Source: Clostridia bacterium | Lineage (GTDB): Bacteria; Bacillota; Clostridia; Oscillospirales; Acutalibacteraceae | Length of the DNA: 33,665 bases | Assembly (NCBI GenBank): GCA_900766895.1 | Contig: CAAFXF010000016.1 | Coordinates: 1-33,665 of the forward strand | Reading direction: 5' to 3' | In this document: piece after piece, positions 8,167 to 15,794 of the stretch | Numbering within the stretch: the stretch's first letter is position 1 | Layout: every line of letters begins with the position of its first letter | The notes under the pieces: generated by a model | The model's input: the letters and a program-made list of their open reading frames with translations, nothing else | Told to the model about the DNA's origin: nothing | Database searches by the model: none | Position numbers and translations under genes: made by a program

Positions 8167-9268
8167 TTTTAAGCCTCATTGGTAATACAAGGAAAATAAA
8201 GCTGTCTGAATTTATAGGCTTAATTACTGCAGGGCTTACAGGACCGCCAAGCTCAATTTTAACCTCATCCGTATCACTTGCATGCAAAGCATCAAGCATA
8301 AACTTTGAGTTAAAGCCTATTTCAACTCTGTCGCCGGAGGTGTTTGCGTGTGTATAGTCAACCACTCTGCCAAGACTTGATACGGTGCTGACTCTCATTT
8401 GGTCACCGTCAAACAAACATCTGATTGGGTTTTTTTGATTATTTTCAATAACAGGCAATGTTCTTTCAATGCAATCAATAGCATCGTTTGTATTAATAAG
8501 AATTGTTGTTGATGATACCTTTGGAATAGCCGCCTGATAATCAATAAATTCACCGTCAAGCAATCGGCTGATTATGCTGTAATTATCTATTTCAAATACA
8601 ATGTGTCGCTTGCTGATAAGCATACTGATTTTTTTGTCGTCCTCCAAATTAAACAGCTTAATTATTTCCTTAATTGTTTTCTTTGGAACAACAAATTCAA
8701 TATCCTCACCGTCATAACCTATGCTTTCCTTTCTGATAGCAAGACGGTATCCGTCAACGCCTACCATGGTAAGCATTCCGTTTTCAATAGCAAACTTAAG
8801 TCCGGTATAAACAGGCTTTGACGATTCTGTATCTGCAACGGCAAAAACGGTTTGGTTAATCATAGAATAAATAATACTTTGCTCAAGCTCAATCTTTTTA
8901 CCGTTATTAACCGACGGAAGCTCGGGATAATCATCGGCATCAATACCTGTAATATTGTACTGTGCCGCACCGCTGATAATGGAAACAGATGTTCCGTTGG
9001 TTTCAATGGTAACCTCATCATTGTTAAGCTTTCTGATAATATCACAAAGCACCTTGGCATTGATAACTATTGCACCCGGCTCAACAACATCAACACTCAT
9101 AATTGTGTTGATACCGAATTCAAAGTCATATCCCGTAAGGCTGAGAGTATTGCTTCCGCATTCAATGAGAATACCCTCAATAGTAGGAATGGTAACCTTT
9201 GTGCTGACTGCCCTGATAACATTGTTGCAGGCAGTTGATAATTCCCTTGTGTTGCATATAAATTTCAT
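8156..9268 (-). CDS. dnaN: DNA polymerase III subunit beta (sliding clamp)
   Basis: The beta clamp is a ring-shaped homodimer that tethers polymerase III and other DNA enzymes. At 370 residues it has the usual length and begins MKFICNTRELSTACNNV. The C-terminus ends in PMRLKNEN, matching the family's P-M-R/K-L end near the partner-binding pocket. An AAAGGAG site precedes ATG. It is separated from dnaA by the origin spacer. Confidence 0.97.
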   Translation of the reverse strand: MKFICNTRELSTACNNVIRAVSTKVTIPTIEGILIECGSNTLSLTGYDFEFGINTIMSVDVVEPGAIVINAKVLCDIIRKLNNDEVTIETNGTSVSIISGAAQYNITGIDADDYPELPSVNNGKKIELEQSIIYSMINQTVFAVADTESSKPVYTGLKFAIENGMLTMVGVDGYRLAIRKESIGYDGEDIEFVVPKKTIKEIIKLFNLEDDKKISMLISKRHIVFEIDNYSIISRLLDGEFIDYQAAIPKVSSTTILINTNDAIDCIERTLPVIENNQKNPIRCLFDGDQMRVSTVSSLGRVVDYTHANTSGDRVEIGFNSKFMLDALHASDTDEVKIELGGPVSPAVIKPINSDSFIFLVLPMRLKNEN

Positions 9269-9363
9269 ATTTATGCTCCTTTTAATTATAGATAATTACA
9301 GCTATAAAATTTACGTTTTGTGTATTGTTAAAAATTTGTGTTTGTCGACGCCTCATTTTGACT

Positions 9364-9388
9364 TTGTGAAGCAAAGCTTCTATCACAA
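9364..9388. repeat. Inverted repeat in the dnaN leader
   Basis: TTGTGA and TCACAA form perfect 6-base outer arms around AGC/GCT inner arms (TTGTGAAGC, AAA, GCTT, CTA, TCACAA). It lies just beyond the trio block on the dnaN side. It could be a cruciform or hairpin in the unwound region, an operator, or a structure in the dnaN leader; the sequence does not decide. Confidence 0.55.
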
Positions 9389-9401
9389 TATATCATTCTT
9401 A

Positions 9402-9438
9402 TAGTAATAGTATTAGAGGCGGTGCAAAATGTGTAAAA
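9402..9438 (-). other. Basal unwinding element: DnaA-trios, GC patch, paired DnaA boxes
   Basis: On the plus strand the trinucleotides TAG-TAA-TAG-TAT-TAG (9402-9416) are followed by AGGCGG (9417-9422), overlapping a degenerate box at 9421-9429 (TTTTGCACC on the minus strand) and abutting a box at 9430-9438 (TTTTACACA on the minus strand). This is the B. subtilis order of boxes, GC-rich linker and DnaA-trios, with the same polarity from dnaA to dnaN. AT-rich DNA follows toward dnaN. Confidence 0.75.
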
Positions 9439-9586
9439 CTCTCAAGGGCCTTAAAAATACACATTTTTCATCCAAAAATATTTAACATTGCCATTGTTCA
9501 AAAAATGTTGAATATGTGTAAAATTTTGTCTTTCCACATAGGATGTTAAAACTTTATCTGTGGAAAAGGAAAATTTTGTGGAATAT

Positions 9587-10924
9587 TTATTCCTTAACGT
9601 TATTGATTATGTCGCTGACCTGATAAGAAAGAGATGAATCATTTTTCATCTTTTCTTCAAACTTTTCTACGTTATACATAACGGTAGAATGGTCCTTGCC
9701 GAATTTTTCACCGATAGCCTTAAAGCTCATATCGGTAACCTCACGAATTATGTAAAAGCACATCTTTCGTGCAATGCTGACATCGGAGGTTTGCTTTTTA
9801 CTGTAAATGTCCTCAACGGATATTCCTGTTGTACGGCTTACCTCGTCAACAATGGTTTTGATGATGTCGCCGATTGGTCTTACGTCGTTTTGTACCGCCT
9901 TGATAGCACTTTGTGCAAGGGCAATGGTCGGCTTTTGCTCGCTGTATTTGCATATTGCCTTCAGCCTTTTTGTAATGCCCTCAAGCTGACGGATATTTGT
10001 TTTGATGTTTTGTGCAATGTATTCAACAACATTGTCATCCTCAATTTTGAAATCAAGAAGCTGTGCTTTTCTTTTTATTATTGCACATCTTGTTTCAAAC
10101 TCGGGAGACTGTACATCGGCCAATAGTCCGCTTTCAAATCGAGAGCATAAGCGCTCGGTGAGAGATTTAATTTCCTTTGGAGGACGGTCGGAGGTAAGCA
10201 CAATCTGCTTTCCGTTATCAACAAGGCTGTTAAAGGTGTGGAAAAATTCCTCCTCGGTTTGTGTTTTACCTGCAATGAACTGAACGTCATCCACCAAAAA
10301 CAAATCAATGTTGTTTCTGTAATTGTTGTGAAATTCGTCAACTGTTTTTTTGCCAAGGCTTTCAATAAATTCGTTTGCAAAGTTTTCAGCCTTAACATAT
10401 TTGATTTTCATTTCCGGATAATTTCGCTCAACCTCGTAGCAGATTGCATTAAGCAAATGGGTTTTTCCCAAACCGCTTGCGCCGTAAATAAACAGTGGAT
10501 TGTAGTTGTAAAATACCTCACCGTTGCTTATCTGACCGGCAGGGTCGGCAGCGATTGCCTTTGCCGCAGCATATGCAAATCTGTTGCTCGGGCCTACGAT
10601 AAAATTATCAAAGGTAAATGTTTCGTTCTTAAAATCGGCAAGATTGTTTTCCGTCTTTTGCTTTTGACTCATTTCGTCCTCGGGACAAACAAAGTTCAAA
10701 TCAACCTCAAATCCGCAAACCTCAATAAAGGCTTGGTTAATTAAATTGCCGTATCTGCCGACAACGGTATTTTTTTTGAATTCCGTGTTAAATTTTAAGG
10801 TTGCTTCGCTTCCGTTAAACGATGTCATTTCAATAGGCTCAAACCAAAGAGTGTATGCAGTTTCGTTGGTTTGTTCCTTGCAATATAGGAGAACACTTTG
10901 CCATAATTCCTGATATGATTCCAT
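9587..10924 (-). CDS. dnaA: Chromosomal replication initiator DnaA
   Basis: DnaA binds boxes in oriC, oligomerises with ATP and melts the origin. The 445-residue protein has domain I at the N-terminus, a short linker, an AAA+ domain with Walker A GASGLGKT (148-155) and Walker B FLVDDVQF, and the C-terminal box-binding domain with the signature ARKMCFYIIREVTDMS...FGKDHSTVMYN. The start is supported by AGGAG about 9 bases upstream. A promoter is visible at 11047-11075. The gene upstream is a divergent LCP-like gene, not rpmH. Confidence 0.98.
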   Translation of the reverse strand: MESYQELWQSVLLYCKEQTNETAYTLWFEPIEMTSFNGSEATLKFNTEFKKNTVVGRYGNLINQAFIEVCGFEVDLNFVCPEDEMSQKQKTENNLADFKNETFTFDNFIVGPSNRFAYAAAKAIAADPAGQISNGEVFYNYNPLFIYGASGLGKTHLLNAICYEVERNYPEMKIKYVKAENFANEFIESLGKKTVDEFHNNYRNNIDLFLVDDVQFIAGKTQTEEEFFHTFNSLVDNGKQIVLTSDRPPKEIKSLTERLCSRFESGLLADVQSPEFETRCAIIKRKAQLLDFKIEDDNVVEYIAQNIKTNIRQLEGITKRLKAICKYSEQKPTIALAQSAIKAVQNDVRPIGDIIKTIVDEVSRTTGISVEDIYSKKQTSDVSIARKMCFYIIREVTDMSFKAIGEKFGKDHSTVMYNVEKFEEKMKNDSSLSYQVSDIINNVKE

Positions 10925-11046
10925 AAATTTTGCTCCTATTTTGTATTTTATAATGTTTTTATTCTTATTAATGATAGTATATAGCCTTTGTTAAAATAAT
11001 CCTGTTTGGGTGCGTTAAAACAAAATTACGGCACTATACATAATCT

Positions 11047-11075
11047 ATTATAGTAAAAGATAACCTATAAGTCAA
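11047..11075 (-). promoter_or_regulatory. dnaA promoter
   Basis: On the minus strand, TTGACT (11070-11075) and TATAAT (11047-11052) are separated by exactly 17 bases. Transcription would begin near 11040, giving a leader of about 115 bases before dnaA. Confidence 0.75.
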
Positions 11076-11150
11076 TAATATTATAAAAATAAATAATTAT
11101 TATAACATATATAATATATATAACATAGTGCGTATATAATGCTTATAAAA
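11076..11150. other. AT-rich tract upstream of dnaA
   Basis: About 75 bases made almost only of A and T between the dnaA promoter and the promoter of the divergent gene. I see no DnaA boxes here. It may be a second easily melted region, as in bipartite origins, or simply promoter upstream DNA. The rest of the 10925-11227 gap holds the two divergent promoters and nothing else recognisable. Confidence 0.5.
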
Positions 11151-11155
11151 TGCAG

Positions 11156-11184
11156 TTGCAATTTGGCAGTCTTTATTCTATAAT
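11156..11184 (+). promoter_or_regulatory. Promoter of the LCP-like gene and probably the folate operon
   Basis: TTGCAA (11156-11161) and TATAAT (11179-11184) with a 17-base spacer. Initiation near 11191 gives a leader of about 37 bases with AAAGG at 11216-11220. No promoter is obvious in the 16 bases between the first gene and folE, so this one probably drives the folate genes too. Confidence 0.7.
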
Positions 11185-11227
11185 AAAGGTTAAAATAAGA
11201 TTAAAGTAAAAATATAAAGGCTGTTTT

Positions 11228-12154
11228 ATGAAAATATTTAAGCACCGTGGCGATATATATATCAGCAAATCGGAAGGTAAAAAAAGCAGGGAGGAGCATA
11301 TTCTTCTCATTTGCCTTGCTGTTATTGTAAGCTTTACCGTGGTTTTCTTTGCAATTCTGTCGCAAAAATATTCGTCGGTTAAGGATTTTTTTGCAGGTGA
11401 CAGCGTGTCGGTTACACAGAATGTAAATGTTGAGCAGGAGCTTCCGCAAATTTCAGGCAAGGTAAATTATTTGATAATAGAGACCGACGACGAGGAATCA
11501 ACAATTCATTTTGCATTTCTCATCCAGGCAGATGCAGATTCTCTTTCGTACAAGGTATGTACCCTTTCTCCCAAAACGGATATAGACGGTCAGTCGCTTT
11601 ATGATTTGTATTCTCTCGGCGGAGGTGCAACTATTCAAACAAAGCTCACATCCTATCTCGGAGTAAGCATAGATTACTATGCAACAATGACAACATCGGA
11701 TTTTATTGAGGTTACAAACAAGCTCGGCTCATTTATTTATCCGTCACCGTATGCGGTAAAATTTAATTACGATAAAAGTGAAAACGACAAGTATTCCGTG
11801 CGTATAAATAAGGGAGAGCAAAAAATCTCCGGCAGTGAGCTGTCCGACCTTTTGAGGTATTATTCAAATGATGACGTAAACTATACGGAGTCAAATCAAA
11901 TTATACTGTACGGATTAACTCAACTGTTTAATGAAGAGAATTTTGGCAATGCCGAGGCATTATTTAGGTTGTTTATCAATTCATCAACCACAAATATTAC
12001 TGTTCGTAATTTTCAGGACGGTATGCCGTCATTAGAGGTTTTTTGCAAAAAGAATAACGACATTGCCGTTTATTCCGCCAAGGCAGAATACAACGAAAAA
12101 AATGTATTATCTCCCGATTCGGTCAGCGAAATAAAGGGATATTTCAGCAAATAG
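11228..12154 (+). CDS. Membrane protein with a divergent LCP-like extracellular domain
   Basis: A 308-residue protein with a short basic cytoplasmic tail, one membrane helix (about 24-44) and a large outside domain. The stretch GGGATIQTKLTSYLGVSIDYYATMT...FIEVTNKLGS followed by INKGEQKISGSELSDLLRYY parallels the LCP core 'YNIDYYVxVNFxxFxxxVDxLGGV...LxGxQALxYxR'. The conserved arginines and aspartates of active LCP enzymes are missing: no GTRADS-like or LRDS motif is present and the terminal R becomes a Tyr. It is therefore probably a non-catalytic relative, or it binds another ligand. The start is supported by AAAGG 7 bases upstream. It ends 16 bases before folE. The assignment is by reading alone, so the fold is an inference. 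Confidence 0.6.
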   Translation: MKIFKHRGDIYISKSEGKKSREEHILLICLAVIVSFTVVFFAILSQKYSSVKDFFAGDSVSVTQNVNVEQELPQISGKVNYLIIETDDEESTIHFAFLIQADADSLSYKVCTLSPKTDIDGQSLYDLYSLGGGATIQTKLTSYLGVSIDYYATMTTSDFIEVTNKLGSFIYPSPYAVKFNYDKSENDKYSVRINKGEQKISGSELSDLLRYYSNDDVNYTESNQIILYGLTQLFNEENFGNAEALFRLFINSSTTNITVRNFQDGMPSLEVFCKKNNDIAVYSAKAEYNEKNVLSPDSVSEIKGYFSK

Positions 12155-12170
12155 TGTGTGAGGTTTTGTG

Positions 12171-12743
12171 ATGATAAGTGAAGAAAACAAGCAAAAAATA
12201 ATGAACGCGGTAAAGGATATTCTTGAGGCTGTGGGTGAGGATGTAAACCGCCCGGGTCTTGCAGAAACACCAAAGCGTGTTGCAAATATGTACGAGGAAA
12301 TGTTTGCAGGACTTGACAGCGATGCCACACAGCACCTAAAGCTGTTTGACGAAAAATCAAACGACGAAATGGTAATTGTTCGTGACATTCCGTTTTCGTC
12401 AATGTGCGAGCATCACCTTTTGCCCTTTATGGGCAAGGCACACATTGCCTACATTCCGTCCGACAACAAAATTATAGGTATTTCAAAATTTGCAAGGATA
12501 GTTGATAATTTTGCCAAAAGACCGCAGGTGCAGGAGCGCCTCACAAGTGATATTGCGGATTTTTTGGAGGAGCATCTTTCTCCAAAGGGTGTTGCGGTAA
12601 TTATTGAGGCTGAGCATACCTGTATGAATATCAGAGGTGCAAGGGCGTCAGGCTCGTCAACAATGACCTCTGCATTAAGAGGCAGTATGAAAAAGGATGC
12701 GAGGACAAGGGCAGAGGTTTTATCTTTGCTCCAAAGCAAGTAA
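12171..12743 (+). CDS. folE: GTP cyclohydrolase I
   Basis: It converts GTP to 7,8-dihydroneopterin triphosphate, the first step of folate synthesis. The 190-residue protein carries the family's zinc ligands C79 and H82 in MCEHHLLPF and C151 in EHTCMNIRG, so it is the classic zinc FolE rather than FolE2. I chose ATG at 12171, not the in-frame GTG one codon earlier, because GAGG at 12160-12163 is 7 bases upstream of the ATG. folP follows after one base. Confidence 0.96.
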   Translation: MISEENKQKIMNAVKDILEAVGEDVNRPGLAETPKRVANMYEEMFAGLDSDATQHLKLFDEKSNDEMVIVRDIPFSSMCEHHLLPFMGKAHIAYIPSDNKIIGISKFARIVDNFAKRPQVQERLTSDIADFLEEHLSPKGVAVIIEAEHTCMNIRGARASGSSTMTSALRGSMKKDARTRAEVLSLLQSK

Positions 12744-12744
12744 T

Positions 12745-13548
12745 ATGATTTGGAAATGTACAGATAAGATAATTGAATACGGCAAAAAACCGCTTATTAT
12801 GGGAATAGTAAACGTAACACCCGACAGCTTTTCAGACGGCGGCGAGCATTTTAACCCACAGGATGCCGTTGATTATGCATTACAGCTTGTAAGCGACGGG
12901 GCGGATATTCTTGACTTTGGTGCGCAAAGCACCCGACCGGGCTACACACAGATTTCACCTATTGAGGAAATGGATAGGCTTGAGCCGGTTATTTCAAAGG
13001 TTAGAGCGATGACTGATGTACCCATCAGCATTGACACCTTTTATCCCGTTGTAGCGCTTAATACTATTGAATGGGGAGCAAACATCATCAACGATGTCAG
13101 CGGTGTTATCAACGAAAAAATGGCAGACGTTGTCAGGGATAACGGTGCCGGCTGGATAATAATGCACAACGGCGCAGGCGGTGTAAATGAAGTGCGCGAT
13201 TTCTTCATATCGTCTGCAAAAAGATGTGAGGAGCTTGGGATAGATAAATCACAGCTTTGCTTTGATATGGGCATAGGCTTCGGCAAGGACAGAAAACAGG
13301 ATTTGTCGCTCATTTCGTCCGTAAGCGATTATAAGCTGCCCGGCTATCCCTTATTACTCGGAACAAGCAGAAAACGCGTTATAGGCGAATACGGCGGCGA
13401 GAGCGAGCCGAAAAACAGAGATTACGGCAACGTATCAGCCGATACAGTGGCTGTTTTGGGCGGAGCCGATATAATTCGTATGCACAACGTAAAGGCAGAA
13501 AAGCAGGGCGTATATTTTGCATATGCCGTAAAAAATGCAAGGGAATAG
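12745..13548 (+). CDS. folP: Dihydropteroate synthase
   Basis: It joins p-aminobenzoate to the pterin pyrophosphate to form dihydropteroate and is the target of sulfonamides. The 267-residue TIM-barrel protein shows MGIVNVTPDSFSDGG, DFGAQSTRPGY, SIDTFYPVVA, NDVSG and GTSRKRVIGEYGG, all diagnostic. The open frame extends 48 bases farther upstream into folE, but ATG at 12745, one base after the folE stop, gives the normal N-terminus and implies coupled translation with no strong ribosome binding site of its own. folB starts 3 bases later. Confidence 0.96.
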   Translation: MIWKCTDKIIEYGKKPLIMGIVNVTPDSFSDGGEHFNPQDAVDYALQLVSDGADILDFGAQSTRPGYTQISPIEEMDRLEPVISKVRAMTDVPISIDTFYPVVALNTIEWGANIINDVSGVINEKMADVVRDNGAGWIIMHNGAGGVNEVRDFFISSAKRCEELGIDKSQLCFDMGIGFGKDRKQDLSLISSVSDYKLPGYPLLLGTSRKRVIGEYGGESEPKNRDYGNVSADTVAVLGGADIIRMHNVKAEKQGVYFAYAVKNARE

Positions 13549-13551
13549 ATT

Positions 13552-13911
13552 ATGGATAAAATTTCAATTAAAGGCTTAAGGCTTTTTGCATACCACGGTG
13601 TTAACCCCGAGGAAAAGGAAAACGGTCAAACCTTTGTTATAGATATGGATTATTATGTAAATATAGCAAGGGCATGCAAAATGGACAGCATTGACGATAC
13701 CGTAAGCTATGCAAAGGTTGTAAAGGCAATACGCAATGCATTTTGCGAAAACAAATATGATTTGATAGAAAAAGCCGCACAGGTTGTTGCAGACGCCGTG
13801 CTTGAGGAGTTCCCCGATATTTTCAAGGTGGATATTACCCTTAAAAAGCCGGAGGCACCTATAAAGGCGGATTTTGATTACGTTGCGGTTACTATTTCGA
13901 GGGAAAGATAA
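13552..13911 (+). CDS. folB: Dihydroneopterin aldolase
   Basis: It cleaves dihydroneopterin to 6-hydroxymethyl-dihydropterin and glycolaldehyde. The 119-residue length is normal for the family. It begins with the typical KISIKGLRLFAYHGVNPEEKENGQ block, holding the conserved Glu, and carries the late Lys in LKKPEAPI. Its stop codon shares a base with the folK start (TAATG), so the two are translationally coupled. Confidence 0.95.
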   Translation: MDKISIKGLRLFAYHGVNPEEKENGQTFVIDMDYYVNIARACKMDSIDDTVSYAKVVKAIRNAFCENKYDLIEKAAQVVADAVLEEFPDIFKVDITLKKPEAPIKADFDYVAVTISRER

Positions 13912-14402
13912 TGGATTACATACTATCACTTGGCACAAATATCGGTGACAGGAAAAATAATATTGAAAGAGCAATTGAGGCAATAAATTCCATTCCTTAC
14001 ACGGATGTCAAGAGGCTGTCGTCAATATACGAAACCGAGCCTGTCGGCTACGCAAAGCAGGATGATTTTTACAACTGCGTTGCCTATGTTTCAAGCAGGC
14101 TTGAGCCTAACGAAATGCTTGGCGTCTGTCTTGGCATTGAAGCAGGCTTCGGTCGTGAAAGAGGCATCAAAAACGGACCGAGGATTTTGGATATTGATTT
14201 GATTTTTGCAGAGGATTTGACTATCAATTCGCCAAATCTCATTTGTCCTCATCCACGGTACAGCGAACGCAGATTTGTCCTTGAGCCCTTGCTTGAGCTG
14301 TTGCCGAGCGGAGAATTTTACGGAATAAAATTTGCCGATTACATTAATGATATTGAAGGTCAGGCAGTGCAAATTGCCGACGTGTCAATAAAAATCAAAT
14401 AA
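13911..14402 (+). CDS. folK: HPPK, hydroxymethyldihydropterin pyrophosphokinase
   Basis: It uses ATP to pyrophosphorylate 6-hydroxymethyl-dihydropterin, making the substrate of FolP. The 163-residue protein shows LGTNIGDRKNNI at the N-terminus, SSIYETEPVGY, and the magnesium-binding block GPRILDIDLIF followed by CPHPRYSERRFVLEPL. It is the last folate gene of the cluster. Dihydrofolate synthase and reductase genes are not in this window. No clear terminator follows, only an A/T-rich stretch. Confidence 0.96.
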   Translation: MDYILSLGTNIGDRKNNIERAIEAINSIPYTDVKRLSSIYETEPVGYAKQDDFYNCVAYVSSRLEPNEMLGVCLGIEAGFGRERGIKNGPRILDIDLIFAEDLTINSPNLICPHPRYSERRFVLEPLLELLPSGEFYGIKFADYINDIEGQAVQIADVSIKIK

Positions 14403-14507
14403 AAAAATTTTATAAAAATAAAAAAATTACCTGCGTTATTATCACCTGTTTTTCAAACAATAATATTGCTGAAAAGCATGATTTGTGATATTACGGAGGT
14501 ATTTTTT

Positions 14508-14690
14508 ATGAATTCAAAATCTGCAAAGATGGTTATGAAATGCGTTGGCACAACGCTTGCGATTTGCTCTGCTTTGGCAATAGCAGGCGGATGTACCGCA
14601 TCGTCGGGCTCAACATCAACAAAAAAATTTATAAAGAAAACGGTCAACAAAATGTCAGATATAGTTGACGCAGTCGCAACGTTTATGTAA
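14508..14690 (+). CDS. Small lipoprotein-like or membrane peptide, unknown function
   Basis: A 60-residue product with a basic start, one hydrophobic segment (about 10-28) ending AIAGGC, which resembles a weak lipobox with Cys29, then a Ser/Thr-rich stretch and a basic helix-like tail (FIKKTVNKMSDIVDAV). The longer frame from 14466 is less likely because GGAGG lies about 8 bases before ATG at 14508. I do not recognise a family. It may be expressed by read-through from the folate operon. Confidence 0.6.
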   Translation: MNSKSAKMVMKCVGTTLAICSALAIAGGCTASSGSTSTKKFIKKTVNKMSDIVDAVATFM

Positions 14691-14723
14691 ATCCCTAAAC
14701 CCTGCCTCATCGGCAACCTATAA

Positions 14724-14779
14724 AGCCTCCCCTTATGGTAAGGGGAGGTGGGTGCGAAGCACTCGGAGGGGATAAACAA
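14724..14779 (+). repeat. Dispersed double-hairpin repeat, copy C (subtype 1)
   Basis: Same as copy A at 130-185 except for one base over 56. It sits between the converging ends of the small peptide gene and fba, next to the fba terminator. Confidence 0.9.
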
Positions 14780-14794
14780 AACAAAAAAAACAAA

Positions 14795-14818
14795 GCGGAT
14801 TGAAAAAACTCAATCCGC
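14795..14818 (-). terminator. Terminator of fba
   Basis: GCGGATTGA and TCAATCCGC form a 9-bp stem with a 6-base loop. On the minus strand the stem is followed by TTTGTTTTTTTTG, a good T-run. It may work in both directions, ending transcripts from the opposite gene as well. Confidence 0.85.
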
Positions 14819-14840
14819 CTTTGCATTTTATACTGTTTAA

Positions 14841-15704
14841 TTAAGCCTTGTTTACAGAACCGAAAAGCTCCATCTTTTCCTTAACGGTGTCGCAGATTGC
14901 CTTTGCACCGTCTGCAAGAAGCTTACGTGGGTCAAAGCCCTTGCCCTCAAGGTCCTTGCCTGCCTCGATGTACTTACGTGTTGCCTCCTGGAAAGCAAGC
15001 TGACATTCTGTGTTTACGTTAATCTTTGATACGCCGAGGTCGATTGCCTTTTTGATCATATCCTCAGGGATACCTGTGCCGCCGTGAAGAACAAGTGGCA
15101 TAGCGCCTGTCTTTTGCTGAACAGCATCAAGTGTTTCAAATGAAAGGCCTGCCCAGTTTGCAGGATATTTGCCGTGGATGTTGCCGATACCTGCGGCAAG
15201 CATATCAACACCAAGGTCTGCAATCATCTTGCACTCGTTAGGGTCTGCACATTCGCCTGCACCTACAACGCCGTCTTCCTCGCCGCCGATTGAGCCAACC
15301 TCTGCCTCGATTGAAAGACCGAGTGCGTGAGCAACATTTACAAGCTCTGTTGTCTTTGCAACGTTCTCCTCGATAGGATAGTGAGAGCCGTCAAACATAA
15401 TTGATGTAAAGCCTGCCTTAATGCACTTGTAGCAACCCTCGTATGTGCCGTGGTCAAGGTGAAGAGCAACAGGAATGGTAATGCCAAGCTCTTCGTCCAT
15501 TGCCTTTACCATTTGTGCAACTGTTTTGAAGCCTGTCATATATTTGCCTGCACCCTCTGACACACCCAAAATAACAGGGCTGTTAAGCTCTTGAGCTGTA
15601 AGAAGAATAGACTTTGTCCACTCAAGGTTATTGATATTGAATTGTCCTACTGCGTAGTGACCTTCCTTTGCTTTTTTAAGCATTTCTGTTGCGGAAACTA
15701 ACAT
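14841..15704 (-). CDS. fba: Class II fructose-bisphosphate aldolase
   Basis: A zinc-dependent aldolase interconverting fructose 1,6-bisphosphate with dihydroxyacetone phosphate and glyceraldehyde 3-phosphate. The 287-residue protein has HLDHG, IEAEVGSIGGEEDG, GNIHGKYP and LHGGTGI, which carry the metal-binding histidines and the phosphate loop. The sequence is closest to the glycolytic type by inspection, but tagatose-bisphosphate aldolases share these motifs. An AGGAGAG site, its own promoter and its own terminator make it a single-gene unit. If the origin is at 9.4 kb it is transcribed against the replication fork. Confidence 0.94.
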   Translation of the reverse strand: MLVSATEMLKKAKEGHYAVGQFNINNLEWTKSILLTAQELNSPVILGVSEGAGKYMTGFKTVAQMVKAMDEELGITIPVALHLDHGTYEGCYKCIKAGFTSIMFDGSHYPIEENVAKTTELVNVAHALGLSIEAEVGSIGGEEDGVVGAGECADPNECKMIADLGVDMLAAGIGNIHGKYPANWAGLSFETLDAVQQKTGAMPLVLHGGTGIPEDMIKKAIDLGVSKINVNTECQLAFQEATRKYIEAGKDLEGKGFDPRKLLADGAKAICDTVKEKMELFGSVNKA

Positions 15705-15759
15705 AATTTTACTCTCCTAAATATTTGTTATTTTTGAGCTTTTGTGCTCGTTACAATAT

Positions 15760-15788
15760 AGTATAATACAATTATACCTAAATATCAA
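15760..15788 (-). promoter_or_regulatory. Promoter of fba
   Basis: On the minus strand, TTGATA (15783-15788) and TATACT (15760-15765) with a 17-base spacer, just after the glycosidase stop codon. The leader would be about 50 bases. Confidence 0.7.
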
Positions 15789-15794
15789 CTAAAA

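Larger units (their letters stand above)
9269..9586. other. Predicted replication origin oriC (dnaA-dnaN spacer)
   Basis: A non-coding 318-bp stretch with DnaA-box-like 9-mers. Those of form TTTTNCACA or close on the minus strand are at 9430-9438, 9515-9523, 9559-9567 and 9577-9585. A plus-strand CTTTCCACA is at 9530-9538. The best matches differ from TTATCCACA by one or two bases. An AT-rich stretch and a trinucleotide block lie on the dnaN side. The gene context and the box cluster make this the probable origin; the dnaN promoter must lie here too. Confidence 0.85.

Noticed and set aside
9364..9388. CRP/FNR-like palindrome TTGTGA...TCACAA
   Set aside because: The arms are 13 bases apart, not the 6 or so needed for the usual sites, so I list it only as an inverted repeat.
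11185..11227. Tetrahydrofolate riboswitch before the folate operon
   Set aside because: The leader is only about 37 bases and has no matching stems.
12697..12744. Longer N-terminus for folP overlapping folE
   Set aside because: The extra 16 residues are out-of-frame folE sequence; ATG at 12745 gives the conserved N-terminus.
14466..14494. Promoter TTGCTG-17-TATTAC before the small lipoprotein-like gene
   Set aside because: Transcription would start after the GGAGG ribosome site, which looks real, so the match is probably chance.
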